Below, in pieces: positions 18,930 to 26,522 of a DNA stretch of 64,000 nucleotides; position 1 is the first letter of the stretch; every line of letters begins with the position of its first letter. Position numbers and translations under genes: made by a program. Source of the stretch: Kineosporia aurantiaca JCM 3230 (lineage in GTDB: Bacteria > Actinomycetota > Actinomycetes > Actinomycetales > Kineosporiaceae); assembly GCA_000719025.1 (NCBI GenBank), contig JODP01000006.1, positions 310,001 through 374,000 on the forward strand, read 5' to 3'. The notes under the pieces were generated by a model. It saw only the letters and a list, made by a program, of their open reading frames with translations, ran no database searches and had not been told where the DNA came from.

Positions 18930-19232
18930 ATGAACGCTCGCGACAACGCCCACCGCACCACCTTGGCGATCACGTCGGGCCTGGGGGCCGCGGCCCTGGC
19001 CACCACGATCACCGTCGCCCTGGTGGTCAGCCGGTCCGACAGCGCGGACGCCAGTACCTCCTCGACCGGTACGAGCTCCACCAGTACGCAATCAGATCAG
19101 TCAAGCCAGTCAAGTCAGTCAGACCAGTCAAGCCAGTCAGATCAGTCGAGTCAGTCGAGCTCCGGCCGTTCCGGCAGCACGGGCATCAGTCCCGGCAGCG
19201 GTTCCGCCGACGCCACTTCTGGAGGTTCGTGA
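18930..19232 (+). CDS. Small Ser/Thr/Gln-rich single-pass membrane protein, first gene of the ApbE redox operon
   Basis: The product has 100 residues, ATG 18930 with GAGGAGGAG 6 bases upstream. Residues 1-11 are charged, 12-33 form one hydrophobic helix, and the remaining two thirds are almost only Ser, Thr, Gln, Asp and Gly. The core is a QSDQSS-type repeat (54-78), encoded by short CAGTCA-like DNA repeats. The helix suggests an anchor with the tail outside the membrane. Its TGA overlaps the apbE ATG, so the two are translationally coupled. The tail contains STGTSSTS (45-52), loosely like ApbE flavinylation sites ([S/T]GATxTS). I do not recognise the family, and a flavin-carrier role is only a hypothesis. 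Confidence 0.75.
   Translation: MNARDNAHRTTLAITSGLGAAALATTITVALVVSRSDSADASTSSTGTSSTSTQSDQSSQSSQSDQSSQSDQSSQSSSGRSGSTGISPGSGSADATSGGS
19088..19161 (+). repeat. Short CAGTCA-type tandem repeats inside the small membrane protein gene
   Basis: Degenerate units such as CAGTCAAGC, CAGTCAAGT and CAGTCAGAC recur about nine times. They encode the Ser/Gln/Asp repeat of the small protein. Near-identical units make slippage and length variation between strains likely. Confidence 0.75.
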
Positions 19233-20263
19233 TGCCGTTGCTGGAGACCCTTCCCGTCCTGCCCACCGTTCGCCAGTGGGCGGTGTGGAGCACCACCGCC
19301 CGCATCGTGGTCACCGATGCCACGATCGCCGACGAGGCCGCCGAACTGGTCAAGGAGCAGCTGGCCGAGGTGGACGCGGCCTGCAGCCGGTTCCGCGAGG
19401 ACAGCGAGCTGATGCGGCTCCAGGCGCAGGTGAGCGCCGACCGGGCCGTGACGGTCTCTCCGCTGCTGGCGGTGCTGATCGGGGCCGCGCTCGAGGCCGC
19501 CGAGAAGAGTGACGGCGTGGTCGACCCGACCCTGGCCGACGACCTGGCCGCGCTCGGGTACACCGAGGACTACTCGACCATTCAGGCCCGGGCCGGCCGG
19601 ATCGTCGTCCCGATCACCCTGACCCGCCGGATCCGGCACAGCTGGAAGGACGTCACGCTGACCGGGCGTCGGCTGCGGATGCCCGCGGGCCTGCGGCTGG
19701 ACCTCGGGGCCACGGCGAAGGCCTGGGCCGCGGATCGGGCCGCCCGGGCCGTCTCGGCCCACTTCGGCGTCGGCGTGCTGGTCTCTCTGGGCGGCGACAT
19801 CGCCACCGCCGGCCCGGCCCCCGCCAACGGCTGGCAGGTGCTGGTCCAGGACGGGGTGGACGAGCCCGCCACCCGGGTCGGGCTGGACGCGGGCGCGGCC
19901 GGCCTGGCCACCTCCAGCACGGTGAGCCGGAGCTGGCGCAACGGCACCCGCGCGGTGCACCACATCCTCAACCCGGCCAGCGGCCTGCCCGCCGAGCCGA
20001 TCTGGCGCACCGTCTCGGTCTCGGCCGGGTCCTGCCTGGAGGCCAACACCCTCTCCACCGCGGCGATCGTCAGTGGTGAGGACGCCCCGGCCCGGCTGCG
20101 GGCCAGCGGTCACCCGGCCCGGCTGGTCGCCGCCGACGGCACCGTCCTGACCGTGAACGGCTGGCCGGCCGACCTTCCGCAGATCGAGGCCGACGCCGAG
20201 CAGGTGCACGAGGTGACCCTGCCCGAAGTGCCCGAACACCAGCTGACCAGTCACGCCGCATGA
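19232..20263 (+). CDS. apbE: FAD:protein FMN transferase
   Basis: ApbE cleaves FAD and links FMN covalently to Ser/Thr of extracytosolic redox proteins, using Mg2+. The 343-residue protein contains the family blocks in order: CSRFREDSELMRL, PLLAVLIGAALEAAEKSDG, GLRLDLGATAKAWAADRAA, GVLVSLGGDIATAG and HHILNPASGLP. The last is usually HxxDP, here Asn. The start ATG 19232 overlaps the TGA of the preceding gene and sits 6 bases after GGAGG; GTG 19229 is too close to that site. No clear lipoprotein signal is visible, so where it acts is uncertain. The next gene overlaps its stop by 4 bases. Confidence 0.92.
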   Translation: MPLLETLPVLPTVRQWAVWSTTARIVVTDATIADEAAELVKEQLAEVDAACSRFREDSELMRLQAQVSADRAVTVSPLLAVLIGAALEAAEKSDGVVDPTLADDLAALGYTEDYSTIQARAGRIVVPITLTRRIRHSWKDVTLTGRRLRMPAGLRLDLGATAKAWAADRAARAVSAHFGVGVLVSLGGDIATAGPAPANGWQVLVQDGVDEPATRVGLDAGAAGLATSSTVSRSWRNGTRAVHHILNPASGLPAEPIWRTVSVSAGSCLEANTLSTAAIVSGEDAPARLRASGHPARLVAADGTVLTVNGWPADLPQIEADAEQVHEVTLPEVPEHQLTSHAA

Positions 20264-20853
20264 GCACCGAGGCCCTGTGGTACCTGGCCCGGGGCAGCGG
20301 CGTGGTGAGCCTGATCCTGTTCACCGTCGTCGTTGCCCTGGGCATCGGTACCCGGTCCGGCCGCCCGTTCGCCGGGATGAACCGGCTCGTCGTGGCGTCG
20401 GTGCACCGCAGCGCGGCCCTGCTCGCCCTGGTCTTCCTGGTGACCCACGTGGTCACCCTGCTCTTCGACCCGTACGCCCAGCTCAGCCTGATTAATGTGC
20501 TGCTGCCGTTCGGCTCCGGCTACCGCCCGTTCTGGGTCGGCCTGGGCACCCTGGCCCTCGACCTGGCCCTCGCGGTGACGGTGACCAGCCTGCTGCGCGA
20601 CCGGATCGGGCAGCGCGCCTGGCGGGCCGTGCACTGGCTGGCCTACGCGATGTGGCCGATCGCCCTGGTGCACGGCATCGGCTCCGGCACCGACCGCGGC
20701 ACCGCCTGGCTGCTGGCCATCGACGCGGTCTGCGTTCTGGCCGTCGCCGCGGTGGCCGTCAGCACCCACCCGATGTTCACCCAAAGAAACCGCACGACAA
20801 CCACTTCGGTCCCCACACCCGTCCTCACTTCGATTGGGAGGGAGCAACGATGA
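20260..20853 (+). CDS. Ferric-reductase-like b-type cytochrome membrane protein
   Basis: The protein has 197 residues and about five to six hydrophobic helices of the ferric-reductase-like transmembrane domain (MsrQ/YedZ/NOX-related). Two pairs of histidines, His49/His63 and His125/His138, are spaced 14 and 13 residues apart, as expected for two stacked haems across the membrane. It would carry electrons from a cytosolic donor to the outer face. The gene overlaps apbE (ATGA) and the SLBB gene (ATGA), placing it between the flavin transferase and the NAD(P)H-type dehydrogenase module. The electron acceptor is not encoded obviously nearby unless it is the small Ser/Gln protein. Confidence 0.88.
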   Translation: MSTEALWYLARGSGVVSLILFTVVVALGIGTRSGRPFAGMNRLVVASVHRSAALLALVFLVTHVVTLLFDPYAQLSLINVLLPFGSGYRPFWVGLGTLALDLALAVTVTSLLRDRIGQRAWRAVHWLAYAMWPIALVHGIGSGTDRGTAWLLAIDAVCVLAVAAVAVSTHPMFTQRNRTTTTSVPTPVLTSIGREQR

Positions 20854-22115
20854 CCATGATCGCCACGACGCCGGCTGAGGGGCTCCGGATGCCTCCCGAG
20901 GGGGCGCGCCTGTTCGCCGCCCCCGATCCCGGTCGAAGCACCCACCTGGCCACCTACGGCACCATCCCCGACGTGACCCCGGCCCAGTTGCTGGAGCAGG
21001 TCCGCATCTCCGGGCTGACCGGCCGCGGCGGGGCCGGCTTCCCGACCGTCGCCAAGCTCGAAGCGGTCATCGCGGCCGCCAACGGCCGTGCCGTGGTCGT
21101 GGCGAACGGGGCGGAGGGCGAGCCGGCCAGCAACAAGGACGCCGAACTGCTGCGCCGGGCCCCGCATCTGGTGCTCGATGGTCTGGAAGTGGCCGCCCGC
21201 ATCACCGGCGCCCAGCAGGCGTTCGCCTACCTGCGGCCGGAACTGATCCCGTTCGTCCAGCAGGCTCTGGCCGAGCGCGAGGGTGGTCTGCGGATCACCG
21301 TCGTGCCAGCCGGCGCCGGGTTCGTCAGTGGGCAGGAGACCGCGGTGGTCAGCCGCCTGGACTCCGGTCCGGCGCTGCCGAGATTCAGTCGCCACCGGAT
21401 CTTCCAGCGCGGCGTGGGTGGCCGGGCCACGCTGGTGCAGAACGTCGAGACCCTGGCCCAGCTCGCCCTGATCGCCCGCTACGGCGGGGTCTGGTTCGCC
21501 TCCGCCGGAACCGCCGACTCCACCGGAACTTTCCTGGCCACCATCCATGCCGTCGGCCAACCCCTGACCACCGCGGCCACGGTGTGGGAGATCAACCACG
21601 GTCTGCCGCTGCGCCCGGTGCTGGCCGGGGCCGTCGGCCGTCCGGTCGAGGAACTGCAGGCGGTTCTCATCGGCGGCTACCACGGAACCTGGCTTCCCCT
21701 CCCGGCCGCCGCGGACGTCCCCTTGTCCCGATCCGGTCTGGAGGCCTTCGGGGCCACCCTCGGCGCCGGGGTGATGATCCCGCTCGGGAAGAACGCCTGC
21801 GGCCTGGAGACGACCGCCACGATCGTCGGGTACCTGGCCCGCGAATCGGCGAAACAGTGTGGCCCGTGCCGGTTCGGCCTGCCCGAACTGGCCCACACCT
21901 TCACCGCCCTGGCCGCCGGGAAGGTCGGGCGCACCGGGGTGGACGCGATCCGGCAGGCGGCCGGGCTGGTCGAAGGCCGAGGCGCCTGCAAGCACCCGGA
22001 CGGCACCAGCCGGCTGATCCGCAGCGCCCTCCGGACCTTCGCCGACGACGTGCGACTGCACCAGCACGGACGCTGCCTGGCCCGGATCGCCGAACCGTAC
22101 GGAGGAGCCCGATGA
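20850..22115 (+). CDS. NuoF-like SLBB / NADH-dehydrogenase subunit-type flavo-iron-sulfur protein
   Basis: The protein has 421 residues from ATG 20850, after GGGAGGGAG. It resembles complex I subunit NuoF: GRGGAGFPT (58-66) and NGAEGEPASNKD form the FMN/NADH-binding part, followed by an SLBB region and a C-terminal iron-sulfur helical region. In NuoF the 4Fe-4S site starts ESCGxCxPCR; here it reads ESAKQCGPCR, so the first Cys is Ala. Remaining candidate ligands are Cys337, Cys340, Cys380 and Cys409. It probably takes electrons from NAD(P)H or from the adjacent ferredoxin and passes them to the membrane cytochrome. It is coupled to both neighbours by overlaps. Confidence 0.88.
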   Translation: MTMIATTPAEGLRMPPEGARLFAAPDPGRSTHLATYGTIPDVTPAQLLEQVRISGLTGRGGAGFPTVAKLEAVIAAANGRAVVVANGAEGEPASNKDAELLRRAPHLVLDGLEVAARITGAQQAFAYLRPELIPFVQQALAEREGGLRITVVPAGAGFVSGQETAVVSRLDSGPALPRFSRHRIFQRGVGGRATLVQNVETLAQLALIARYGGVWFASAGTADSTGTFLATIHAVGQPLTTAATVWEINHGLPLRPVLAGAVGRPVEELQAVLIGGYHGTWLPLPAAADVPLSRSGLEAFGATLGAGVMIPLGKNACGLETTATIVGYLARESAKQCGPCRFGLPELAHTFTALAAGKVGRTGVDAIRQAAGLVEGRGACKHPDGTSRLIRSALRTFADDVRLHQHGRCLARIAEPYGGAR

Positions 22116-22324
22116 GCCGATCGCTGATCGTCGACTGGACCGCCTGTGAAGGCCGGGGCCTGTGCGCCGACCTGTTGCCGGAACTGCTCACCCAGGACAA
22201 GTGGGGGTATCCGCAGCACCGTTCCACCGGCCCGATCCAGGTGCCGGAGGCGCTGGAGCGACCGGCGCGTCAGGCGGCGCGGATGTGCCCGCGCCTGGCC
22301 CTGCACCTGGCCACCGAGAACTAG
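22112..22324 (+). CDS. Small ferredoxin, 3Fe-4S type
   Basis: The protein has 70 residues; ATG 22112 overlaps the preceding stop and follows GGAGGAG. Cys12, Cys18 and Cys59 (CEGRGLC, then MCPRLAL) match the C-x5-C...CP pattern of actinobacterial 3Fe-4S ferredoxins, with no fourth Cys in the first cluster motif. It closes the operon and is the natural electron partner of the SLBB protein. Similar ferredoxins also serve P450s, but none is present here. Confidence 0.9.
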   Translation: MSRSLIVDWTACEGRGLCADLLPELLTQDKWGYPQHRSTGPIQVPEALERPARQAARMCPRLALHLATEN

Positions 22325-22338
22325 GAAGCGCCCGTCCG

Positions 22339-22361
22339 CCCCCGGGAACTCGGTCCGGGGG
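22339..22361 (+). terminator. G/C-rich hairpin after the redox operon
   Basis: CCCCCGGGA and TCCGGGGG can pair with a one-base bulge around a 6-base loop, 15 bases after the ferredoxin stop. No T-run follows, so termination strength is uncertain. Confidence 0.45.
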
Positions 22362-22389
22362 TCGGGAATGTTCACCGGCCTAATCGAGA

Positions 22390-22417
22390 TTGTTCGTCCG
22401 ACGGCCGGGGATAGGCT
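22390..22417 (+). promoter_or_regulatory. Predicted promoter of the rhodanese gene
   Basis: TTGTTC (22390-22395) and TAGGCT (22412-22417) are separated by 16 bases, matching a housekeeping-type -35/-10 pair. The start codon lies about 48 bases further, with its own ribosome site. Confidence 0.5.
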
Positions 22418-22464
22418 CGCCGTCAGTGATCACACCTGGTCGTGGATACCCTACGGAGAGCATG

Positions 22465-23358
22465 ATGACGCTTCCCAACGACACCGACGCCAAGCTGGCC
22501 GAGTACGCGCACCCCGAGCGGCTGGTCACCACCGCCTGGCTGGAGCAGCACCTCGGCGAATCCGGCCTGGTGGTGGTCGAGAGCGATGAGGACGTGCTGC
22601 TCTACGACACCGGCCACATCCCCGGCGCGATCAAGGTGGACTGGCACACCGAGCTGAACGACCAGGTCACCCGCGACTACCTGAACGGTGAGCAGTTCGC
22701 CGCGCTGATGTCGGAGAAGGGCATCGCCCGGGACTCGACCATCGTGGTCTACGGCGACAAGAACAACTGGTGGGCCGCCTACGCGCTCTGGGTGTTCTCG
22801 CTCTTCGGGCACGAGGACGTGCGGCTGCTCGATGGCGGACGTTCTGCCTGGATCGCCGAGGGCCGCGACATCACCGACGAGAAGCCCGCCGTGACGCAGG
22901 CCGACTACCCGGTGGTCGAGCGGGACGACACGAAGATCCGCGCGTTCAAGGACGAAGTGCTGGCGAACCTGAACCAGCCCGGCAAGCCCCTGGTCGACGT
23001 GCGCTCCCCGGGCGAGTACTCCGGCGAGGTGACGCACCTGCCGGACTACCCGCAGGAGGGCGTGCTGCGCGGCGGTCACATCCCCGGTGCGGCCAGCGTG
23101 CCGTGGGCCCGCGCCGCCGCCGACGACGGCCGCTTCCGCCCGCGCTCCGAGCTGGCCGCGATCTACGAGCAGGAGCAGGGCCTTTCGAAGACCGACGAGG
23201 TGGTCGCCTACTGCCGGATCGGGGAGCGGTCGAGCCACACCTGGTTCGTGCTCAGCCACCTGCTCGGGTTCGAGAACGTCCGGAACTACGACGGTTCCTG
23301 GACGGAGTGGGGCAACGCGGTGCGGGTGCCGGTGGTGCGCGGCTCCGAGCGCGGCTGA
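22465..23358 (+). CDS. Thiosulfate/3-mercaptopyruvate sulfurtransferase (tandem rhodanese)
   Basis: The protein has 297 residues. Two rhodanese domains are present: an inactive N-terminal one (about 20-140, with no catalytic Cys) and an active C-terminal one with Cys250 in YCRIGERSSHTWF. This CRIGERS loop is the one seen in mycobacterial CysA2-type enzymes, which move sulfane sulfur from thiosulfate to cyanide or protein thiols in the cytosol. Two adjacent ATGs (22462, 22465) are possible; 22465 is better placed, 6 bases from GGAG. It is probably monocistronic, with a recognisable promoter at 22390-22417. Confidence 0.94.
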   Translation: MTLPNDTDAKLAEYAHPERLVTTAWLEQHLGESGLVVVESDEDVLLYDTGHIPGAIKVDWHTELNDQVTRDYLNGEQFAALMSEKGIARDSTIVVYGDKNNWWAAYALWVFSLFGHEDVRLLDGGRSAWIAEGRDITDEKPAVTQADYPVVERDDTKIRAFKDEVLANLNQPGKPLVDVRSPGEYSGEVTHLPDYPQEGVLRGGHIPGAASVPWARAAADDGRFRPRSELAAIYEQEQGLSKTDEVVAYCRIGERSSHTWFVLSHLLGFENVRNYDGSWTEWGNAVRVPVVRGSERG

Positions 23359-23458
23359 ACTTCTGGCACCGCAGACGCACCCGGCTCAACTTTTGACCGC
23401 CGGCCTGGGGTCTTCCCGGGCGGGCGGGCCCTGTCCGGCGCCGAACTGAGGAGCACTT

Positions 23459-24490
23459 CTGTCCATCGCCGAATCCCGGATCGCCGGCGCCCTTCTCGGC
23501 GTCCACTGCGGTGACTCCCTCGGTGCGAGCCTGGAGTTCATGTCCTTCGACCAGGTGCGCACAGCCTACCCGGACGGGCTGCGGCAGATCGTCGGCGGCG
23601 GCCCGTTCGACTGGCCGGCCGGGCACGCCACCGACGACACCGACCTGACCCGGGCGGTGCTCCTGGCCTACCTGAACCCGGGGAAGGACCTGCCGCGGTC
23701 GGCCGGGCTGCACATGCTGGACTGGTTCAACGGCAACTGGCCGGGCCGTCGGCCCGGCCACCGGCCGCGCGACATCGGCGGGGCCACCGCCACCGGCCTG
23801 ACCCGGTTCGGCCGGACCCTGGACTGGCGGCAGGCCGGGGCGGGGATCGGCAGCGCGGGCAACGGCTCGTTGATGCGCTGTATCCCGACCGCCCTGGTCA
23901 CCACCGATCCCCTGCAGCGGACCGACGAGGTCACGGCGATCTCGGCGATCACCCACGACGACTTTCGCTGTGTCCTGGCCTGTGTGGCCTACACCGAGAT
24001 GGTCGTTGCCCTGATCGCTGGCCAGGACCCGCAGGAGGCGGTCGCGCAGGGCCGGACGGCGATGCTGGACGGCCCGGTCCGGCGACGGGTCACGAGCCTG
24101 GCCCCGGAGTTCACCGAAGAGGCGATCGACGCGGGCCCCGACGTCCAGGCCGCCGCGACGGCCGTGACCGACGCGATCCAGTTGGGCCTGGGCATCGACC
24201 TCACCCGGGCCGTGTTCTTCGGCGACGCCGGCCTGCCCCACGGCGGTACCGGCTACGTGCTCGACTCGCTCAGCCTGGCCGTGGCCGCCCTGGTCGATCC
24301 TCGCCCGGCGGTGGACTCGCTGGTCGATGTGACCCGTCTGGGCGGGGACACCGACACCAACGGAGCGATCGCCGGAGGGCTGCTCGGAGCCCGCGACGGA
24401 GCCGCCGCCTGGCCCGCCGAATGGGTGAAGCGCCTCCAGTTCGCCTCCGAGTTCAAGGCCGCCGCCAGCGTGTTAGCGCACCGGAGCTGA
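23459..24490 (+). CDS. ADP-ribosylglycohydrolase family protein with an apparent CTG start
   Basis: Family members remove ADP-ribose from proteins or small molecules using two Mg2+ ions. The first ATG in frame (23540) would delete the conserved N-terminal block RIAGALLGVHCGDSLGASLEF, part of the active-site fold. Upstream in frame there is no ATG, GTG or TTG before the stop at 23447, only CTG at 23459, 5 bases after TGAGGAG. I therefore start at CTG, giving 343 residues. Metal-ligand motifs are DDTD (59-62) and GGDTDTNGAIAGG near residue 300. The gene is followed 78 bases later by the DUF6745-like gene on the same strand. Confidence 0.85.
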   Translation: MSIAESRIAGALLGVHCGDSLGASLEFMSFDQVRTAYPDGLRQIVGGGPFDWPAGHATDDTDLTRAVLLAYLNPGKDLPRSAGLHMLDWFNGNWPGRRPGHRPRDIGGATATGLTRFGRTLDWRQAGAGIGSAGNGSLMRCIPTALVTTDPLQRTDEVTAISAITHDDFRCVLACVAYTEMVVALIAGQDPQEAVAQGRTAMLDGPVRRRVTSLAPEFTEEAIDAGPDVQAAATAVTDAIQLGLGIDLTRAVFFGDAGLPHGGTGYVLDSLSLAVAALVDPRPAVDSLVDVTRLGGDTDTNGAIAGGLLGARDGAAAWPAEWVKRLQFASEFKAAASVLAHRS

Positions 24491-24568
24491 ACGCAGGGGT
24501 ACCCAGCATGGGTGGCGGGGGCAATACTCGAGAGGACGCCAGGCTCGCCCTATCGGGGAGGGGTACGG

Positions 24569-25915
24569 ATGCCGGACGAGGTGACCTTCGGTCAGGCTTT
24601 CGTCTCCCGGTGGATCGCCGGAAGCCTGGACGTCACCCCGCTGACCGAGGCCGACCGGCGTGAGGTGGAGGCCGGTCTGGCCGAACTGCACGAGGCGGTC
24701 GGCCTGTGCTGGCACGGCAACGTGGTGTGGACCCGGTCCCCGCAGGAGTTCGCCCGGGCCCTGGCCAACGCCCCGGCCCTGATGCGCGGCCCCTACCTCG
24801 CCCACCTGACCGCCGGGCAGCGCCGCCCCGGCCTGGTCACCCGGGCGATCCGGATGACCAAGGCGTTCAGCCAGGGCACGGTGATCCTCGGCTACGCCTT
24901 CCTGGCCGCGATGATCGCCTTCCTGCCCTCGTACTACGCCGGATCGCTGGTCGACACGATCAGCGGGCACCAGCTCACCCCGGCCGGCCTGCTGATCGTG
25001 GTCGCCCTGGTCACCCTGCTCACCGGGCTGTTCGCCGCGATGGTGCTGTCCCGGGCCGCGGTGAACACCGCCCGCCGGGTCTTCGCCCCGATCGGTGAGG
25101 ACCTGGACCAGCGGCTGCGCCCGATCCTGTCCCGGGGCCGGCCCGGCCTGTTCGACGTCGGGGAGCCGGTGCGGCGGGGGGTCGGTGGGCTCTGGGACGA
25201 GCATCTGCTGAAGGGCGCCTGGACCGAGGGCACCCGGGTGCGCGGCTTCCATCGGGACGGGGTGCTGCACGACCGGTGGGCGGTCGGCGCCGCGAACCAG
25301 GCCGCGCTGCGCGAGGCCGGGATCTCCGCCCTCAACGCCCCCAACCAGGCCGCGCTGGACGGCCTCGTCAACGTCCGCCGGGCCCTGGTCTGGGTGCCCT
25401 ATGCCTGGCTGACGGTGGTGCTGGAGCCGCCGGTGCAGATGTTCACCGAACCGGCCGGGGACGGCGTGCGGCTGCACCGGGAGGCCGGGCCGGCCCTGGT
25501 CTGGGCCGACGGGCAGGAGGAGTTCTGCCTGCACGGGGTCCGGATCCCGGCCGAACTGGCCAACCGCGAGCCCACCGTGCGCGAGCTCCACGCGCAACGC
25601 AACACCGAGGTCCGGCGGGTCCTGATCGAGCGCGAGGGCTGGGCGCACTACGTCGACCGGGCCGGGCTGCGGCTGGTCGGCACCGCCCCGGACCCCGGGA
25701 ACCCGGGCCGTGAACTGCGCCTCTACCGAACCCCGGCCCGGGTGTTCGACTCCGACCGGCTGCTGCTGATGACCAACGGCAGCCCGGACCGCACCGGCAC
25801 CCTGCGGCACTACGCCGAACTGGTGCCGGACGGCCTGAACGACCCGATCGAGGCGGTCGCCTGGCAGTACGGCGTGCCCGCCGAGCTCTACCGAGAACTT
25901 GCCCGCCGAACCTGA
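24569..25915 (+). CDS. Membrane-anchored DUF6745-like protein
   Basis: The protein has 448 residues from ATG 24569 (GGGGAGGGG just upstream; an earlier start at 24512 lacks support). Two hydrophobic helices near residues 103-122 and 136-157 interrupt the N-terminal half. The second half resembles the actinobacterial DUF6745 family: HREAGPALVWADGQEEF, EVRRVLIEREGWAHYV, a 'LYR' strand and the closing AVAWQYGVPAELY block. The function of DUF6745 is unknown, and fusion to membrane helices is uncommon as far as I know. It is followed after 31 bases by a small gene on the same strand, so the two probably work together. Confidence 0.75.
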   Translation: MPDEVTFGQAFVSRWIAGSLDVTPLTEADRREVEAGLAELHEAVGLCWHGNVVWTRSPQEFARALANAPALMRGPYLAHLTAGQRRPGLVTRAIRMTKAFSQGTVILGYAFLAAMIAFLPSYYAGSLVDTISGHQLTPAGLLIVVALVTLLTGLFAAMVLSRAAVNTARRVFAPIGEDLDQRLRPILSRGRPGLFDVGEPVRRGVGGLWDEHLLKGAWTEGTRVRGFHRDGVLHDRWAVGAANQAALREAGISALNAPNQAALDGLVNVRRALVWVPYAWLTVVLEPPVQMFTEPAGDGVRLHREAGPALVWADGQEEFCLHGVRIPAELANREPTVRELHAQRNTEVRRVLIEREGWAHYVDRAGLRLVGTAPDPGNPGRELRLYRTPARVFDSDRLLLMTNGSPDRTGTLRHYAELVPDGLNDPIEAVAWQYGVPAELYRELARRT

Positions 25916-25946
25916 CGTCTCATCGAGAAACGAGAAGGAGCACGAC

Positions 25947-26432
25947 ATGCACACCTACGGCTCGGCGCTCGCCCTGATCGGCGTCACGGTTCCGGACCAC
26001 CTCCAGGCGGAGGCGGACGTGCCGGTGCTGACCGCCCCGCAGGCCCAGGGCGACCTCCTGATCGTGCCGGCCCCGGCGCCGGAGTCGGTGGACTGGCAGA
26101 GCCTGCCGGCCGAGGGCGAACAGGTGGTGCACGGCGAGGCCACCGGCAACACCCATTGGCTGCACGGCGGGTTCGATTCGCCGGGCGTGCGCTGGGCCCG
26201 ATCGGGAATGGCGGACGCCCTGATCGTCGGCTACGTGGACGTGCCCGAGGGGCAGACGGCCCTGCTCGTGCACACCGATGAGCACGGCGCCAACGGCATC
26301 GGGGCGGGCACCTACGAGATCCGCCGCAAGCGCGAATTCGTCCGCCGCGAGCCGGAAACCGGTATTCCGCGCCGCCGCGGCATGATCGGCCGCCGCCCCG
26401 AGACCAACGCCTGGGACCTGGTCTGGGACTAA
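25947..26432 (+). CDS. Hypothetical protein, partner of the DUF6745-like gene
   Basis: The protein has 161 residues; ATG 25947 sits after AAGGAG. It has no cysteines, signal peptide or membrane helix. Sequence such as HGEATGNTHWLHGGFDSPG and a C-terminal basic stretch (IRRKREFVRREPE, RRRGMIGRRPE) resembles the small proteins that accompany DUF6745 genes in actinobacteria. I cannot assign a function. It ends 5 bases before a TGATCA palindrome terminator. Confidence 0.75.
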   Translation: MHTYGSALALIGVTVPDHLQAEADVPVLTAPQAQGDLLIVPAPAPESVDWQSLPAEGEQVVHGEATGNTHWLHGGFDSPGVRWARSGMADALIVGYVDVPEGQTALLVHTDEHGANGIGAGTYEIRRKREFVRREPETGIPRRRGMIGRRPETNAWDLVWD

Positions 26433-26437
26433 CCTTA

Positions 26438-26507
26438 CGTGATCATGGAGTTCTCCCCGACCGGGGAAGAACTCCATGATCACGGGGGCAAAAGTCCATG
26501 ATCACGG
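26438..26507. repeat. TGATCA palindrome array (copy 2), bidirectional terminator
   Basis: CGTGATCATGGAGTTCT with C-run (26438-26458) pairs with GGGGAAGAACTCCATGAT plus CACG (26463-26484), with a one-base bulge and a 4-base loop. A third unit (GTCCATGATCACGG) ends near 26507. Flanking AACCTT (26431-26436) and AAGGTT (26508-26513) extend the symmetry. It sits between convergent genes. Confidence 0.88.
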
Positions 26508-26522
26508 AAGGTTTGGGGGGAG

